6,599 nt of DNA, taken from assembly GCA_030596915.1 (NCBI GenBank), contig JAUVSX010000183.1, positions 1 to 6,599 of the forward strand. Reading direction: 5' to 3'. Source of the stretch: Chloroflexota bacterium (lineage in GTDB: Bacteria > Chloroflexota > Anaerolineae > B4-G1). Below are positions 5,539 to 6,599 of the stretch, one piece after another (position 1 is the stretch's first letter; every line of letters starts with the position of its first letter). The position numbers and the translations under genes were made by a program. A model generated the notes under the pieces. It had not been told where the DNA came from. It did not search any database and saw only the letters and a list, made by a program, of their open reading frames with translations.

Positions 5539-6051
5539 ATGCATTTCAAGGAAGGCGACGCGGTAATGCATCCCGCTCGCGGCGCAGGACGGATATTGCG
5601 GATCGAGGAGCGGTCGTGGGAAGGTGTTCAGACACAGTACTACGTCATCGAGATGCTTGACCAGCCCCGGTCTACAGTGAGGATTCCGATAGGCCGCGCC
5701 GACGGCCTGGGACTTCGTCGGACGATGCCTGCCTCCGAACTCGGCACGATATGGGAGGTCATGCAGTCGGACTGCGAGGAGCTGCCAACTGAACACAAGG
5801 AACGGAGTAACCTCCTCAACGCGAGGTTCGCCGGCGGGGATGCGCTGCGAATCGCGGCGATCGTGCGCGACCTGACGGGCTATCAGCACGAGCACGGAAG
5901 GCTGAACACGGCCGGGGAGCCAATGTTCCGAAAAGCCCTCAAGTTCCTGGCAATGGAAGTGGCGGCCACCAAGGGAATCGATCTGGATCACGCGGAACTG
6001 CAGGTCCGCGCGCATCTACAGGAGAAAGCGCCTTCCCCCGATGCAGCGTAG
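5539..6051 (+). CDS. CarD-family RNA-polymerase-binding transcriptional regulator
   Basis: A 170-residue cytoplasmic protein of the CarD/CdnL/TRCF family, a normal length. Family members bind the beta subunit of RNA polymerase through an N-terminal Tudor-like domain and stabilise the open promoter complex through a C-terminal helical DNA-binding domain. Residues about 1-62 match the first domain: F-K-E-G-D-A-V-M-H-P-A-R-G-A-G-R-I, then the YYVIEML strand and V-R-I-P with G-L-R at 58-60. Residues about 64-165 are helical and include 'ELPTEHKERSNLLNARFAGGD', 'IAAIVRDL' and 'PMFRKALKFLAMEVA', which follow the known C-terminal helices. The A-R-G-A-G loop in place of the common H-G-V-G and the final PSPDAA tail are departures. 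Start ATG 5539 rests on the AAGGAG. Unlike its neighbours the gene is fully intact. It is probably unrelated to the ABC locus. It may be a paralogue rather than the essential housekeeping CarD. Confidence 0.93.
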   Translation: MHFKEGDAVMHPARGAGRILRIEERSWEGVQTQYYVIEMLDQPRSTVRIPIGRADGLGLRRTMPASELGTIWEVMQSDCEELPTEHKERSNLLNARFAGGDALRIAAIVRDLTGYQHEHGRLNTAGEPMFRKALKFLAMEVAATKGIDLDHAELQVRAHLQEKAPSPDAA

Positions 6052-6076
6052 GGATAAGCTCATCCCTCTACGCTGC
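6043..6076 (+). terminator. Long inverted repeat overlapping the CarD-like stop codon, possible terminator
   Basis: GCAGCGTAGGGAT (6043-6055) pairs with ATCCCTCTACGCTGC (6062-6076), giving 13 pairs with a two-base bulge and a six-base loop. The left arm contains the last Ala codons and the TAG. No T-run follows, so it is not a canonical intrinsic terminator. It could still act as a Rho-type or bidirectional end, or protect the 3' end of the mRNA. Confidence 0.5.
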
Positions 6077-6111
6077 CGACAACGCACTGTCGACGCTCGA
6101 ACCTCAACGGC

Positions 6112-6599
6112 GTGGGCCTCCTCCTGCCTTCTGGCCGTCGTGCCTCTGAATCGAACGCCCCTATCGTCGGGGTTTCCGTGGACGCGGCTGAGGTGACGCT
6201 GCGCGGCCAACGATTCGCGTCGATCGGCCAGTCGCTCAGGACAATCGGTATGGCGCTGGTGAATTCGGTCGGCGGGACGGCCGGTGCTATCTTCAGTACC
6301 TGGTCCCTCGGGTCCGCCGGCGAGCTGACAGACCGGTAATTATTCGACGGTGCCGCCCCGTCAGCAATGCTCCAGGGAGGACTGTCGGCAGTGCAGAAAC
6401 GCCGGCGGGTGAAAGTGGGCGACAAGACGATGGTTGACGTGCTCGATCCGGCCTCTGCCGCCGCCAGCCTACCCGCCTCATCCCTCGGCGAGACGCTGAG
6501 AGCCGTATCCGAGACCGCTGCGACCGGAGTGGAGAGCACCAGCGGTGTGGTTGCGCGCATCGAAAAGGCCAGAACGTCTGGGTACCGATCGGTGGGTCA
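6112..6599 (+). pseudogene. dhaL: DhaL / DAK2-domain protein, interrupted by an in-frame TAA, N-terminus lost, truncated by window end
   Basis: Remnant of the nucleotide-binding L subunit of dihydroxyacetone kinase, which phosphorylates dihydroxyacetone together with DhaK (using ATP or a phosphotransferase partner). Seen: 'QSLRTIGMALVNSVGGTAG' followed by 'AIFSTWSLGSAGELTDR', matching the family's S-V-G-G-A-S-G segment. TAA then falls at 6337-6339, and the same frame continues 'LFDGAAPSAMLQGGLSAVQK' and 'VKVGDKTMVDVLDPA', the family hallmark, then 'ATGVESTSGVVARIEKARTS' up to the edge. The acidic GDGDHG-type metal/ADP site normally lying before this segment is not recognisable. Only 'VDAAEVTLRGQRFASIG' remains, so the true start is unclear and 6112 is only the first in-frame ATG. 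No DhaK gene lies upstream. A long open frame on the opposite strand is its shadow. Confidence 0.82.

Noticed and set aside
5428..6015. Minus-strand open frame of 195 codons
   Set aside because: Antisense to the intact CarD-like gene, with no Shine-Dalgarno and no motif.
6060..6560. Minus-strand open frame of 166 codons
   Set aside because: It is antisense to clear DhaL hallmark sequence. It has no recognisable domain, and its Ser/Thr/Pro/Arg composition is typical of a shadow frame.
1..6599. Novel defence system, mobile element, CRISPR or tRNA/rRNA
   Set aside because: No transposase, integrase, nuclease, repeat-spacer pattern or RNA-gene signature was seen. All identifiable genes belong to common families.

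Overview
This is a high-GC bacterial window of about 6.6 kb. It carries one ABC-transporter locus on the minus strand, a divergent regulator remnant, and an unrelated plus-strand right end. The best guess is a member of the Chloroflexota. That rests mainly on the lipoprotein at the left, whose repetitive 'VEVTRIVEVVATPTP' linker is a style common in that phylum. This is inference from sequence style, not a database result.

Left two thirds, minus strand, in transcription order: a complete FtsX/MacB-class ABC ATPase (4288-3539), a large two-FtsX-domain permease (3432-840), and a lipoprotein with a Thr/Pro-rich linker (679-86). The permease is broken twice. One extra base at 3024 shifts the frame after residue 136, and an in-frame amber codon at 1547-1545 interrupts the second extracytoplasmic domain. 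Undoing both lesions gives a canonical protein of about 863 residues with some ten membrane segments. The ATPase leader has a promoter-like element with a short dyad in its spacer, and a strong stem-loop next to the ribosome binding site.

Centre, plus strand: 4868-5424 is not a long hypothetical ORF but a decayed PadR-family repressor gene. Its homology runs through two reading frames, with three frameshifts and one nonsense codon, and conserved residues are also substituted. It retains a good extended -10 promoter. It was probably the regulator of the divergent ABC operon. The stretch between the two gene starts (4289-4867) holds regulatory DNA and no gene I recognise.

Right end, plus strand: an intact CarD-family RNA-polymerase-binding regulator (5539-6051) ends inside a long inverted repeat. 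It is followed by a broken DhaL (DAK2) gene with an in-frame TAA, no recognisable nucleotide/metal-binding N-terminus and no DhaK partner in the window. It runs off the right edge.

The main result is the contrast between three intact genes (ATPase, lipoprotein, CarD) and three broken ones (permease, padR, dhaL). I read this as an efflux or lipoprotein-related ABC system and its regulator in decay. Assembly error for the single-base lesions in the permease must be excluded. I found no novel defence system, mobile element, CRISPR array, tRNA or rRNA.
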